A stretch of DNA of 19,382 nucleotides from Prevotellaceae bacterium (GCA_031255055.1 JAIRTG010000083.1:1-19382); one strand, 5' to 3'; positions 1-8,508 are shown, numbered from the stretch's first letter. The notes: generated by a model not told the origin, from the sequence alone. Translations and numbers: made by a program.

Positions 1-604
1 ATGTCTATTTTTATAAAATTGATTTTGTTCAAAGATTTATCTTCAAGGTACTGATCGAGCGTAATTGATTCGACCTGTTCTTCGTGTGAATATTCTGTCA
101 GATAAGAGGATGCCATACCTGAGTTTTTCTCGTTTTTATCGTAATAAATATTGATTGGGGTGGAATTGTCGGATACTGCCTTTTTTTCTACGATTATATT
201 TGAAAAATGATTGATTGAAATATTTTTAATCAAGTTATCATAATTCAAAGAGAAAGGTTCAAATGCAAAAACGCTACCCGATTTTCCCACTGCCTTTGCA
301 CCATATAAGGTATATAAGCCAATGTTAGCTCCAATATCAATCAGAACATCACCTTCTGACAAAGAATTTTGCATAAAATCAATTTCACCAGCCTCGTATT
401 CTCCTGAAAAATACAAACAACTTGGAATCCAATCTTCAATATCTAACTGAAAACGGATTCCGCCTTTAAGCGTTGTTTGCTCTCTTAATCCTTTTAGTAT
501 TTTACTATAGAGCAAAATTTTTGTATAAGTAGGAAAAAAAATGTCTTTCTCAAAAAAGGCACTCTGAATAGCAATTTAATAAATCTAACAATAAATAATT
601 TCAT
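1..604 (-). pseudogene. FkbM-family methyltransferase, partial and frameshifted
   Basis: The minus strand encodes a SAM-dependent methyltransferase of the FkbM type, a family usually acting on sugars or polysaccharide and lipid precursors. Visible are the SAM-binding stretch DVLIDIGANIGLYTL, the acidic strand-2 region VFAFEPF, and IKID at the window edge, just before the expected EG motif, so the C-terminus is cut off. The natural ATG is at 604 (MKLFIVRFIKLLFRVPF). That reading frame fails at a run of six T (minus strand; A run at 552-557). One extra T would join it smoothly to EKDIFFPTYTKILLYSK. Without it, the methyltransferase frame has an in-frame TAA just upstream and no early ATG. It lies 34 bp downstream of the LOG gene and may be transcribed with it. 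The indel may be real or a sequencing error. Family assignment is firm; the substrate is unknown. Confidence 0.75.
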
Positions 605-638
605 CTTTGTTCGGAATATAATTTGACAAAATAGAGGA

Positions 639-1181
639 TTAATTGAAAAGATTTTGAAAAATATCTTCGTTAAAATAAACAAAAACAGGATGATAAGCCG
701 CATTCGAATCGATACATTTTTCATCCTGCATTTTACCAAATAATTGTTGTAAATTATCGTAAAACCCATCTGTATTCAACACGAAAAGAATTTTGGTGTG
801 TTCTCCGACCAATCTACCCGCCGTCATGTCAAATATTTCATCCATTGTTCCATATCCACCCGGAAGCACGATAAACACATTGCCCAATTCGCACATTTTT
901 TTGCTTTCGCTCCGAAAGATTTTTCACTGTAATCAATTTTGTAGGGAGCTTACTTTCTCGCTTCATGTTGATTATCGCTTCGGAAATCACTCCTATAACT
1001 TCACTTCCCTTTTCTCATCTCTCGTACCTTCTGCCACAGCATCCATCAATCCGCCGGTTGCGACTCCGTATAAAAGAGCATTTCCGCTCAAAGCAACTTG
1101 TTGCCCTAAGCGGAAAGCTTGTTTTTTATGTCGTTCATCAGTTTGATTACTCGAAGAACAAAAAACGCAAACATTCATCAT
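639..1181 (-). pseudogene. LOG-family nucleotide hydrolase, two frameshifts
   Basis: Three reading-frame pieces together give a LOG (Lonely Guy, TIGR00730-like) protein of about 180 residues, the usual family length. The family cleaves nucleoside 5'-monophosphates to base and ribose phosphate, the reaction used to activate cytokinins in plants; the bacterial substrate is often unclear. The first piece begins MMNVCVFCSSSNQ and includes the expected YG..TGGLMDAVAEG. The middle piece reads EVIGVISEAIINMKRES and LITVKNLSERK. The last carries the signature PGGYGTMDE. The first break is at four A (T run 1010-1013), where one more A restores frame. The second is at seven A (T run 896-902), where one fewer gives SERKQKMCELGNVF, matching the family spacing. 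The gene starts 33 bp after gyrB ends, so read-through from gyrB is likely. Decay and homopolymer sequencing errors cannot be separated from the sequence alone. Confidence 0.8.
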
Positions 1182-1214
1182 TTGCCTGTTTATTTCCTGT
1201 TGTCCAAAAGAGTT

Positions 1215-3173
1215 CTACGCATCAATGTTGGCATAAGTTGCGTTTTCTTCGATAAACTGACGGCGCGGAGCCACATCGTCTCCCATCAACATGGAGAAAA
1301 CATGGTCTGCTTCCGCAGCATTTTCAATCGTTATCTGGCGCAGGGTCCGGTTTTCGGGATTCATTGTTGTTTCCCAGAGTTGGATTTCGTTCATTTCTCC
1401 CAAACCTTTGTAGCGTTGTGTACGGATGCCCGATTCGTTTCCACCGCCGTACTTGTCAATGAAAGCCTGACGTTGCTGATCGTTCCAGCAATATTCTTCC
1501 GTTTTTCCCTTTTTCATCAGATAGAGGGGAGGCGTTGCTATATACAGATAACCCTGTTCGATCAGTTCTTTCATATAGCGGAAGAAGAACGTCATGATCA
1601 ACGTTGCGATATGGCTTCCGTCCACATCGGCATCGGTCATGATAATAACTTTATGATAGCGCAGCTTTGTTATGTTCAGCGCCTTACTATCCTCTTCCGT
1701 TCCGATACTGACGCCCAAAGCCGTATAGATGTTACGGATTTCTTCGCTTTCCAGCACTTTATGGTGCATTGCCTTTTCCACATTCCGTATTTTACCGCGC
1801 AAAGGAAGAATCGCCTGAAACTGACGGCTACGTCCTTGTTTGGCCGTTCCGCCTGCCGAATCTCCCTCCACGAGAAACAATTCGCATTTTTTCGGATCTT
1901 TATCGGCACAATCGGCCAATTTTCCCGGCAATCCGCCTCCCGATAGCGGCGATTTACGCTGCACCATCTCGCGTGCCTTACGCGCCGCATGACGTGCTGT
2001 GGCTGCCAAAATCACCTTTTCGACAATCGTTTTCGCCGATTTCGGATTTTCTTCCAGATAATTCCCCAACGCCTCGCTCACGGCCATATCCACTGCACCG
2101 ATCACTTCATTATTTCCGAGTTTCGTTTTTGTTTGCCCTTCAAATTGCGGTTCGGCAACTTTGATAGAAATAATTGTCGTCAGTCCTTCACGGAAGTCAT
2201 CGCCGCTGATTTCAAATTTCAGCTTTTCGAGCATCTTATTATCCTCGGCATATTTCTTCAATGTCCGCGTCAATCCGCGACGGAATCCGGCCAAATGCGT
2301 TCCGCCTTCAACCGTGTTGATATTGTTCACATACGAATGAATATTTTCATTATACGACGTGTTGTATGTCATTGCTATTTCGACAGGTGTTTCATTTTTT
2401 TCCGTAGAAATATGAATCACTTCCCCAATCAGGTTTTCGCGAGAAGAGTCGATGTATTCAACAAATTCTTTCAGTCCTTCTTTAGAATAGAAAGTTTCCG
2501 ACTTATAATTTCCGTCATCTTCCGGTACACGTTTATCCGTCAAAGTCAGCGTAATGCCAGCATTGAGGTAGGCCAATTCGCGCAAGCGGTTTGCCAGTAC
2601 TTCGTACTTATAGACTGTTTCGGTAAAAATGATTTTATCCGGCAGGAATATCGACTTTGTACCGGTATAATCGGCTGTTCCGATTTCCTTTACCTCAAAT
2701 TGCGGGATACCCCGCTCATATTCCTGACGATATATCTTGCCGTTACGCGCAACGTCGACCCGCATAAAAGAAGACAGCGCGTTTACGCATGAAACACCCA
2801 CGCCGTGCAGACCGCCCGAAACTTTATAGGTACCCTTGTCGAACTTACCGCCGGCATGAAGCACTGTCATTACGACTTCCAACGCCGATTTCCCTTCTTT
2901 TTCGTGAAAATCGACAGGGATGCCTCGTCCGTTGTCGGTCACTTCTATCGAATTGTCTTCATTGATAACAACCTCAATACTGTCGCAATAGCCTGCCAGC
3001 GCCTCATCAATTGAGTTGTCCACAACTTCAGAGACCAGGTGATGCAAGCCTTTCACGCCGACATCACCAATGTACATCGCCGGACGTTTGCGGACAGCCT
3101 CCAAGCCTTCCAGCACTTGAATACTACTTGCGCCATAATCGACGCCTGCTTGTTTTTTTTCGTCTTCGCTCAT
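1215..3173 (-). CDS. gyrB: DNA gyrase subunit B
   Basis: GyrB is the ATPase subunit of DNA gyrase, which introduces negative supercoils with GyrA. The product is 652 residues, the usual length for Bacteroidetes, and lacks the long insert of E. coli GyrB. The N-terminal GHKL ATPase domain shows EVVDN (catalytic Glu49, Mg-binding Asn53), TDNGRGIP at 79-86, GGLHGVG at 120-126, and QTKTKLGN at 347-354 with the ATP-contacting lysine. The TOPRIM domain has EGDSAGG at 436-442 and DADVDGSH at 514-521. The C-terminal motif QRYKGLGEMN is at 586-595. I chose the ATG at 3173 (MSEDEKKQ) rather than the longer frame opening at 3287, because that upstream start lies inside the promoter and adds 38 unconserved residues. 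Downstream are the LOG and FkbM genes. Assignment as GyrB rather than ParE rests on overall sequence and is firm. Confidence 0.97.
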   Translation of the reverse strand: MSEDEKKQAGVDYGASSIQVLEGLEAVRKRPAMYIGDVGVKGLHHLVSEVVDNSIDEALAGYCDSIEVVINEDNSIEVTDNGRGIPVDFHEKEGKSALEVVMTVLHAGGKFDKGTYKVSGGLHGVGVSCVNALSSFMRVDVARNGKIYRQEYERGIPQFEVKEIGTADYTGTKSIFLPDKIIFTETVYKYEVLANRLRELAYLNAGITLTLTDKRVPEDDGNYKSETFYSKEGLKEFVEYIDSSRENLIGEVIHISTEKNETPVEIAMTYNTSYNENIHSYVNNINTVEGGTHLAGFRRGLTRTLKKYAEDNKMLEKLKFEISGDDFREGLTTIISIKVAEPQFEGQTKTKLGNNEVIGAVDMAVSEALGNYLEENPKSAKTIVEKVILAATARHAARKAREMVQRKSPLSGGGLPGKLADCADKDPKKCELFLVEGDSAGGTAKQGRSRQFQAILPLRGKIRNVEKAMHHKVLESEEIRNIYTALGVSIGTEEDSKALNITKLRYHKVIIMTDADVDGSHIATLIMTFFFRYMKELIEQGYLYIATPPLYLMKKGKTEEYCWNDQQRQAFIDKYGGGNESGIRTQRYKGLGEMNEIQLWETTMNPENRTLRQITIENAAEADHVFSMLMGDDVAPRRQFIEENATYANIDA

Positions 3174-3284
3174 ATTTGACTTTTTATAATAGCCTTCTTT
3201 TTTGTTTTTACTTATTCTTTTTGTTTTTTCTATAAATTTTGTATCATCCGGAACAGTAGCAGAAAACGGATGCCAAAAAACACA

Positions 3285-3316
3285 CAAATGTACAATTTTT
3301 TTTGCTCTTTCGCAAA
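3285..3316 (-). promoter_or_regulatory. gyrB promoter, Bacteroidetes type
   Basis: On the minus strand a TTTG (-33; 3313-3316, with a second TTTG directly upstream) is followed after 20 bp by TACATTTG (-7; 3285-3292). This is a near-perfect match to the Bacteroidetes primary sigma pattern. Transcription would start near 3278, giving a leader of roughly 105 nt before the gyrB ATG at 3173. It is the best promoter in the window. Confidence 0.75.
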
Positions 3317-3446
3317 CAAAGCCACCGGTAATTCAGGGGAAAAGGCCCCAGAATCGACAGGTGACAAGTGATTCTTTTTTAGTGATTAATGATTCGTTAC
3401 ATAAATCAAACAAATCACAGGAATCACGACGCGGACAACCATTCTT

Positions 3447-3896
3447 TTAGACAACGTTGCTATGCAAATCGTTCATCAGTTTAGCGTTCAATGCGTCTGC
3501 GAGCGCACCGGCCATCAGGTCTACGCCTTCTTTCAGCTTTTTATCGATCATCAACTTCAACATCGTGGGAATATCGGCTTTTACAGTAATTTTCATCCGC
3601 GTATCGACCGCCGCTACCTGTTTCAACTGTATCCACATCGTTATGCCAACCGGCGAGTTTTCCGATTCAAATTTTATCGTTTTGTTCGGTTCCCTCTCTA
3701 TGATTTTGAAGCCCACTTGACCAAGCATCTCTATTTCGACACGGATGCTGTCGGTATCGAAAGTGATGCTTTTTACCTTCTCTCTTATCGCATCGATTTG
3801 CCCGATGTTTTTCAGGTTGTTCAAATCGCTTAACATATTAAAAACCACTTCTTCCGACGAAGAAATGGTTTTTATTTCGCTTTCGTATTTAATCAT
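3447..3896 (-). CDS. SRPBCC-fold protein (START/Bet v 1-like)
   Basis: A 149-residue soluble protein with no signal peptide. The pattern fits the SRPBCC (polyketide cyclase/START) fold: an N-terminal strand (KYESEIKTISSSEE), a short helix (VVFNMLSDLNNLKNI), a run of beta strands through IEMLGQVGFKIIEREPNKTIKFES, and a long C-terminal helix (LKLMIDKKLKEGVDLMAGALADALNAKLM). The fold binds hydrophobic ligands, but no ligand or reaction can be read from the sequence. It lies 18 bp downstream of pyrE on the same strand and is almost certainly co-transcribed with it. From memory, this gene pair recurs in Bacteroidales, so a conserved though unknown link is plausible. The fold is a fair call; the function is unknown. 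Confidence 0.85.
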   Translation of the reverse strand: MIKYESEIKTISSSEEVVFNMLSDLNNLKNIGQIDAIREKVKSITFDTDSIRVEIEMLGQVGFKIIEREPNKTIKFESENSPVGITMWIQLKQVAAVDTRMKITVKADIPTMLKLMIDKKLKEGVDLMAGALADALNAKLMNDLHSNVV

Positions 3897-3914
3897 TTTT
3901 TCTTGTTCCTAAAT

Positions 3915-4547
3915 TTATATATTCCATTTTTCGGGGTTTTTTCTCCATTCCCGCAAAATTTCGACATCTTCGGCAGAAATATAATTTGTAGCCAACGCTT
4001 CGCTTACAACCACGTCGTAGTTGCAAAGCGTTGTCAGGTTTACCTTCATTTTTTTGAACTTTTGTTCGGCCTGCGGCATACCGTATGTAAATATGCCCAA
4101 CATGCCCAGTACTTCGCTGCCGTTGCTTCTGATAGCGTCAACGGCACGCAGACTGCTTCCTCCCGTTGAAATTAAATCTTCTATCACGATCACCTTTTGT
4201 CCGGGTCGCAGGTCGCCTTCAATCATATTTTCCAATCCGTGATCTTTCGGAGTCGAACGGATATAGACAAACGGAAGTCCCAACTGATCGGCCACCAAAA
4301 CACCCTGGGCTATCGCGCCGGTTGCAATGCCGGCTATTACGTCTACATTGGGATATTTTTCGACGATCAGCCGTGATAATTCCAACTTTATGAATACGCG
4401 AATCTTCGGATAGGACAACGTAAGGCGATTGTCGCAATAGATGGGAGATTTGATGCCCGAAGCCCAAGTAAACGGATTTCTGGGTTGAAGTTTGACCGCT
4501 TTTATTTTCAACAATTGCTCTGCAATATGTTTTTCTAATGATTTCAT
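3915..4547 (-). CDS. pyrE: orotate phosphoribosyltransferase
   Basis: PyrE joins orotate to PRPP to give orotidine 5'-monophosphate, the fifth step of de novo pyrimidine synthesis, in the cytoplasm. The 210-residue length is normal. The orotate-site region reads FTWASGIKSPIYCDNR (26-41). The flexible catalytic loop carries RSTPKDHG around 97-104. The PRPP-binding signature VIVIEDLISTGGSS is at 119-132 with the acidic pair E123/D124. It is the first gene of a two-gene unit with the SRPBCC protein. A candidate -7 box (TACTTTTG) lies about 40 bp upstream. No other pyrimidine genes are nearby. Confidence 0.96.
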   Translation of the reverse strand: MKSLEKHIAEQLLKIKAVKLQPRNPFTWASGIKSPIYCDNRLTLSYPKIRVFIKLELSRLIVEKYPNVDVIAGIATGAIAQGVLVADQLGLPFVYIRSTPKDHGLENMIEGDLRPGQKVIVIEDLISTGGSSLRAVDAIRSNGSEVLGMLGIFTYGMPQAEQKFKKMKVNLTTLCNYDVVVSEALATNYISAEDVEILREWRKNPEKWNI

Positions 4548-4588
4548 TGCTTTTTCAGGTTGAAAGTTTTTAACTGTGATTTAGGATA

Positions 4589-4596
4589 CAAAAGTA
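4589..4596 (-). promoter_or_regulatory. candidate pyrE promoter -7 box
   Basis: The minus strand reads TACTTTTG, matching TAnnTTTG, about 40 bp before the pyrE ATG. No TTTG is seen at the expected -33 distance; that stretch is only AT-rich, so the call is tentative. Confidence 0.45.
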
Positions 4597-4671
4597 CATA
4601 AACTAATTTATTGGTAAAATTTTTAATTGTATTTTATGGTTTTAAGATCTCTTTGCAGTTATACAAAACAT

Positions 4672-5028
4672 TTAGGTCGAAAACGCATCTTCTATCTGTT
4701 CTATTTCAAAAATTTTTCCCCGTGGAACAACCGATAGAATATCGAAGCGTGTCTCGCCCTGCCAGTCGAATTTTAAGACGTATTCGTGCGCCGCCTTCAC
4801 AATATTTCTCATCTTCTTCCGACCGACGGCTTCTTCCGGATGCTGAAAAGCCAATGTCGAGCGCGTTTTTATTTCGGCTACTATCAGTAGGCCGTCCTTT
4901 TCGGCCACGATGTCAAGTTCCAAATAGCCGTAGCGCCAATTTGTGTGACGGATAACATACCCTTTTTTTTTCAGATAGGCCAACGCTTCGCGCTCGCCTG
5001 CCTTGCCGAGTTCATTGTGTTTGCTCAT
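4672..5028 (-). CDS. YraN-family (UPF0102) nuclease-fold protein
   Basis: A 118-residue protein matching the YraN/UPF0102 family along its whole length. The N-terminal GKAGEREALAYLKKKGY (8-24) and NWRYGYLELDIVAEKDG (30-46) are followed by LIVAEIKTRS (48-57). The family has an endonuclease-like (PD-(D/E)XK) fold. The likely metal-site residues are E12, D39, E52 and K54, all present here, which argues for an intact active site. The physiological substrate is not established; Holliday-junction-like nuclease activity is suggested by fold only. It is transcribed away from nadA and 124 bp ahead of pyrE on the same strand. The ATG at 5028 gives the usual family N-terminus. Confidence 0.9.
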   Translation of the reverse strand: MSKHNELGKAGEREALAYLKKKGYVIRHTNWRYGYLELDIVAEKDGLLIVAEIKTRSTLAFQHPEEAVGRKKMRNIVKAAHEYVLKFDWQGETRFDILSVVPRGKIFEIEQIEDAFST

Positions 5029-5559
5029 AAATCACCTTTTTCGTTATTGGTAATGTGTTGAAAACATCAGTGGAAATTTTGATAGAAAAAAGAAAAACAG
5101 TCTTGACAATCAAAAAACTATTTCTTTATATCTATTGTTTCCAAATGCGCAAAAATAAAGGAATGAAATTTCGATTGAGTTATAAACTATTTTTTAGGAT
5201 TAAATGTAGTTCACTTGGATGATATTTTTTTAACTTTGCCGCTATTAACAGGGTGTTGAAAAAACGCCTAATTTATTTATCTTCAATTCGATTATCGGTT
5301 GCTGCCTGTTCATATCACCGGCTTCATTTTTAAGAACGTCATATCAAAATAATTCAACTGTTTTTTATCAACCTTGTCAACATCTCATTACCATCAGCAT
5401 AAGAATTTTTTAAAAAAATATTAAATACATATATTATATCGTGTTTAAATGCTCGTAACACCTGTCGAAAATAAATGTGTTTAAATGTGCGTAATGCCGC
5501 TTGTAGCCCCAAAAAACGGAAAGACAGTTTCAAATTCACGAGTCAAAATAAAAAGAAAA
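5029..5559. other. 531-bp AT-rich divergent gap, yraN-type gene / nadA
   Basis: I see no credible gene here. Possible control elements are: on the minus strand TATTTTTG (5150-5157), a -7 box for the YraN gene; on the plus strand TAACTTTG (5231-5238), a -7 box for nadA that would leave a leader of about 310 nt; and a near-identical pair of 18-bp repeats at 5441-5494. Neither -7 box has a TTTG at the right -33 distance. GTGTTGAAAA recurs near 5055 and 5253, and TTGTCAACATC near 5376, without a clear pattern. The long leader is not a riboswitch class I recognise. Confidence 0.4.
5441..5494 (+). repeat. imperfect 18-bp direct repeat upstream of nadA
   Basis: GTGTTTAAATGCTCGTAA (5441-5458) and GTGTTTAAATGTGCGTAA (5477-5494) differ at two positions and are spaced 36 bp start to start, close to three or four helical turns. 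The second copy ends 65 bp before the nadA ATG. The position suits a protein-binding site, but this is inference. Confidence 0.5.
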
Positions 5560-6489
5560 ATGGAAAGAAAACAATTAATTGAAGAAATAAATCGCCTTCG
5601 GAGCGAAAAGAACGCCGTCATTCTGGCGCACTACTACCAAATGGGCGAGATGCAGGACATAGCCGACCATGTAGGCGACAGTCTGGCGCTGGCGCAATGG
5701 GCCGCCAAAACCGATGCCGATATAATTGTCTTGTGCGGCGTACATTTCATGGGCGAGACAGCCAAAATCCTTTCACCCTACAAAAAAGTGCTCATTCCCG
5801 ACATGGAAGCAGGCTGCTCGTTGGCCGACAGTTGTCCGGTAAACGTATTTGAAAAATTTGTGCAAGCCCATCCCGGATACACCGTCGTTTCGTATGTCAA
5901 CACGACGGCTGCCGTCAAGGCGCTGACCGATGTGGTGGTGACCTCCACCAATTCAAAGAAAATCATCGACCAACTGCCGAAAGACGAAAAAATCATCTTC
6001 GGACCCGACCGCAATCTGGGCGACTATATCAATAGCGTCACCGGACGGAATATGTTGCTCTGGGACGGCGCTTGTCATGTACACGAACAATTTTCGCTCG
6101 AAAAATTGCTGAAATTGAAAGAAGTCTATCCGCAAGCCGAAGTCATTGCCCATCCCGAATGTAAAACTCAAATACTGATAGTGGCCGATTTCGTCGGTTC
6201 AACACAGGCCATGCTCAACCATGCGACCAAAAGCAGCGCGAAAGAATTTATCGTCGCTACCGAATCCGGTATCCTGCATCAGATGGAGGCCCAAAATCCT
6301 GATAAAATATTCATTCCCGTTCCCCCAAACGATAGTAGCTGCGGCTGCAACGAATGTAATTTTATGCGCCTCAACACGCTCGAAAAATTATACCTCTGCC
6401 TCCGCGACGAAACACCCGAAATTTTGATTGACCCCCAATTACGCGAAAGAGCCGTAAAGCCCATTTTGCGCATGTTGGAAATGAGTTGA
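5560..6489 (+). CDS. nadA: quinolinate synthase
   Basis: NadA condenses iminoaspartate with dihydroxyacetone phosphate to form quinolinate, the precursor of NAD, using a [4Fe-4S] cluster. The 309-residue product shows ILAHYYQ (21-27), VLCGVHFMGETAKIL with C59, GACHVHEQFS with C172, HPEC at 198-201, DFVGST, and a C-terminal CGCNECNFM (C261, C263, C266). The cluster ligands expected by family alignment are C59, C172 and C266, and the C-x-C-x-x-C tail resembles the E. coli type. I chose the ATG at 5560 (MERKQLIEEI); an in-frame ATG at 5485 would add 25 unconserved residues and lies inside the 18-bp repeat. nadB and nadC are not in the window. The secreted-protein gene follows after 48 bp and may share the transcript. 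Confidence 0.97.
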   Translation: MERKQLIEEINRLRSEKNAVILAHYYQMGEMQDIADHVGDSLALAQWAAKTDADIIVLCGVHFMGETAKILSPYKKVLIPDMEAGCSLADSCPVNVFEKFVQAHPGYTVVSYVNTTAAVKALTDVVVTSTNSKKIIDQLPKDEKIIFGPDRNLGDYINSVTGRNMLLWDGACHVHEQFSLEKLLKLKEVYPQAEVIAHPECKTQILIVADFVGSTQAMLNHATKSSAKEFIVATESGILHQMEAQNPDKIFIPVPPNDSSCGCNECNFMRLNTLEKLYLCLRDETPEILIDPQLRERAVKPILRMLEMS

Positions 6490-6537
6490 TTTTTTGTTTT
6501 TATGATCATTTATCATCTCAAACCTAAATATAAATAT

Positions 6538-7530
6538 ATGAAAACGTCCTTTTATTTACCTGTTTTGCTATTGTTTTTTAGCTCCCTGTCGGCAGACGCG
6601 CAAATTTTCACTACCCGTGTAAAACGCTCAATGTTCCACCGTGAAAAATTTTCTTTGAACGCACGCAAATTTCCCTTAAAGATATTAGCGCCCAAATACC
6701 GCACCTACCAGGTGAAAATACATTCCTACCGGAACGTATCGGCAGTCGACACACTCGGTTTCTTATTTTTGAACTGCAGAAACACCGCCGAACATCCCGA
6801 CATTACCATCAATCTGTATGGAAACAGGATACTACAGCCCGAAGTCACTGTGGTAAAAGAAAACAAACGGTACCGGATTTATTTTTCCTGCATCTGTCCC
6901 GTCACGTTCAACATCTACAATAAGAAAAAAGAAAAAATTGACGGCGGAAGCGTAGACAATGGTAAAAGTTGGGTCGAAAAATATCAATGGAAAAGCGACG
7001 CTTCGTTTGCCGACGAAGGCGAAGCCATGCTGTTTTTCGATTCGAAAAAAGATAGTATTTACAATTTGGTGAGCGACGAGCGGATCAAAGCGTCGATTCC
7101 CGATTTTGTGTTCCAAATAAACAACCTGTATGGTTACAAGGCCGGCGAAAAACAATCAAGCGAATTGCTGTGCGTAAAAAAGAAAGACGAAAACGACTAC
7201 GATGTTTTTTACCGCTACATGAAAATCGGCGCCGATATTTTATCCTCCATCGACGAAAATACCGACATTACCAAAAAAAGAGCCGAAATGCAGGGCGTAA
7301 TCAATCTCTACAAACATGAAATCAAGGCGGAATACGGGCCATTGTTCTTCATAAAAAACCACAACCTGATGCTGATCTATTTCTACCTGGAAATGTACGA
7401 CGAAGCCATAGAACACGCCGACAAGATCCATTTTTCAAAAAAATCTGCCCCCTATAAAAAGGAGGCGGAAGCCAGAAAAAAAGAATTAGAAAAATACGGT
7501 CTGAAATCCTACTGTTTTCCAGTCGAATAG
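6538..7530 (+). CDS. secreted protein of unknown function
   Basis: I do not recognise this 330-residue protein. It has a clear signal peptide (MKTSFYLPVLLLFFSSLSADAQ, cleavage likely after DAQ), so it should reach the periplasm or outer membrane; there is no lipobox cysteine. The middle is beta-rich (KYRTYQVKIHSYRNVSAVDTLGFLFL, YRIYFSCICPVTFNIYN). The C-terminal 100 residues are helical and resemble a TPR-like pair (NLMLIYFYLEMYDEAIEHADKI, then a charged helix AEARKKELEKYG). The ATG at 6538 is preferred over one at 6502 because it begins the signal peptide. It follows nadA by 48 bp on the same strand. Its stop abuts the stop of the convergent gene with no intervening base, leaving no room for a terminator between the two coding ends. 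Confidence 0.8.
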   Translation: MKTSFYLPVLLLFFSSLSADAQIFTTRVKRSMFHREKFSLNARKFPLKILAPKYRTYQVKIHSYRNVSAVDTLGFLFLNCRNTAEHPDITINLYGNRILQPEVTVVKENKRYRIYFSCICPVTFNIYNKKKEKIDGGSVDNGKSWVEKYQWKSDASFADEGEAMLFFDSKKDSIYNLVSDERIKASIPDFVFQINNLYGYKAGEKQSSELLCVKKKDENDYDVFYRYMKIGADILSSIDENTDITKKRAEMQGVINLYKHEIKAEYGPLFFIKNHNLMLIYFYLEMYDEAIEHADKIHFSKKSAPYKKEAEARKKELEKYGLKSYCFPVE

Positions 7531-8508
7531 CTATTTTATCAATAGTTTGGTTGTTTGCCGCTGGTTGTCGAAGAACTCCTTGCGGAAAGAGGAGTTAGCC
7601 CCCGATATTAAGATAGAGTTCTGTCTGAACGAATCGATCCACCGTTTGGTTTTTGCATACACTTCCTTGTCGAAAGACGCCGCCTCGTTGAAGCTGCCGA
7701 TTTTCATCATTGTGAGTTTAAAATCGTCTATTTCGATATAAGAATAATTGGTTTCCACCGTGAGGTTCGACAGATAAATATGGAGCGTATTTCCGCTCGA
7801 ATACTTATCGCTTTCGGTCAGCAATTCCAGGTAATCGATCAACCGGTTTATTTCGTCCTTCAACAGTATTTTATCTGTCAACGTCATAAGGCCCATTCTA
7901 TAGAAGTATTGTACATCCTGTACCAAATAGCAGATCAGTAATTCATTCCACACAAAAAACGTATTTTTGATATACTCCACCTGGGTCACAAAGTATTCGT
8001 TTATTTCGTGTGTTTTCGGCGAAATTTCGATTTCGTTAAACGGTTTTATATCATCCTCCTCGTCCTTAAATTGGTGTATCCATTTGAGCATATACAATTT
8101 ATAGATATTCTCAAACCGGATCATGAATTGGAGAGGAAGTGCGTTGGTACTCACGCCATATTCAGAATACCTTGCTTGTTTTGCCGTTTTGATAACGTCC
8201 AGGTATTCCATTTGCATGGCATAGTCGACCTCTTGCGGATCATACATATTGGTATATTTAGCTTCAAAAGGTCTGCTTTTCATCAGCGAAGAGTGGAGGA
8301 TACTGTCGATAGAGATGTTCAATTGAGTGGCTATTTCCGAAATTTCACCGAAAGTGAAAGGAATTTGTCTGCTAAGGCGTTTTTCAACGGCTTCTTTACT
8401 TATATATAAGTAGTCGGACAGGACGTCGACGATGTTTGATCTTTCGCCGATTTTGTTTTCGATAGCTCTTAAGAGTTTTTTATAAATGACTATTTCGTAT
8501 TTGTTCAT
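7531..8508 (-). CDS. predicted HTH-type protein, unknown target
   Basis: A 325-residue cytoplasmic protein of unrecognised family. Residues 1-75 look like an N-terminal helix-turn-helix region: an initial helix (YKKLLRAIENKIGE), then VVEKRLSRQ-like spacing in ISKEAVEKRLSRQIPFTFGEISEIATQLNISIDSIL, which resembles a Cro/C1-type HTH. The remaining 250 residues are mostly helical, rich in aromatic and acidic residues (YLDVIKTAKQARYSEYG, WNELLICYLVQDVQYFYRMG), with no catalytic motif that I can see. It could be a DNA-binding regulator with a ligand or dimerisation domain. The ATG at 8508 (MNKYE) is chosen over the one at 8526 because the extra six residues look unconserved. It converges end to end with the secreted-protein gene. 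No clear -7 box was found upstream. Confidence 0.65.
   Translation of the reverse strand: MNKYEIVIYKKLLRAIENKIGERSNIVDVLSDYLYISKEAVEKRLSRQIPFTFGEISEIATQLNISIDSILHSSLMKSRPFEAKYTNMYDPQEVDYAMQMEYLDVIKTAKQARYSEYGVSTNALPLQFMIRFENIYKLYMLKWIHQFKDEEDDIKPFNEIEISPKTHEINEYFVTQVEYIKNTFFVWNELLICYLVQDVQYFYRMGLMTLTDKILLKDEINRLIDYLELLTESDKYSSGNTLHIYLSNLTVETNYSYIEIDDFKLTMMKIGSFNEAASFDKEVYAKTKRWIDSFRQNSILISGANSSFRKEFFDNQRQTTKLLIK

Noticed and set aside
3174..3287. 38-residue N-terminal extension of GyrB
   Set aside because: The upstream ATG overlaps the promoter, the added residues are unlike GyrB, and ATG 3173 gives the family N-terminus.
5040..5400. GTGTTGAAAA and TTGTCAACATC recurrences as an origin of replication
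   Set aside because: No DnaA-box consensus cluster and no dnaA nearby; gyrB alone does not mark the origin in this group.
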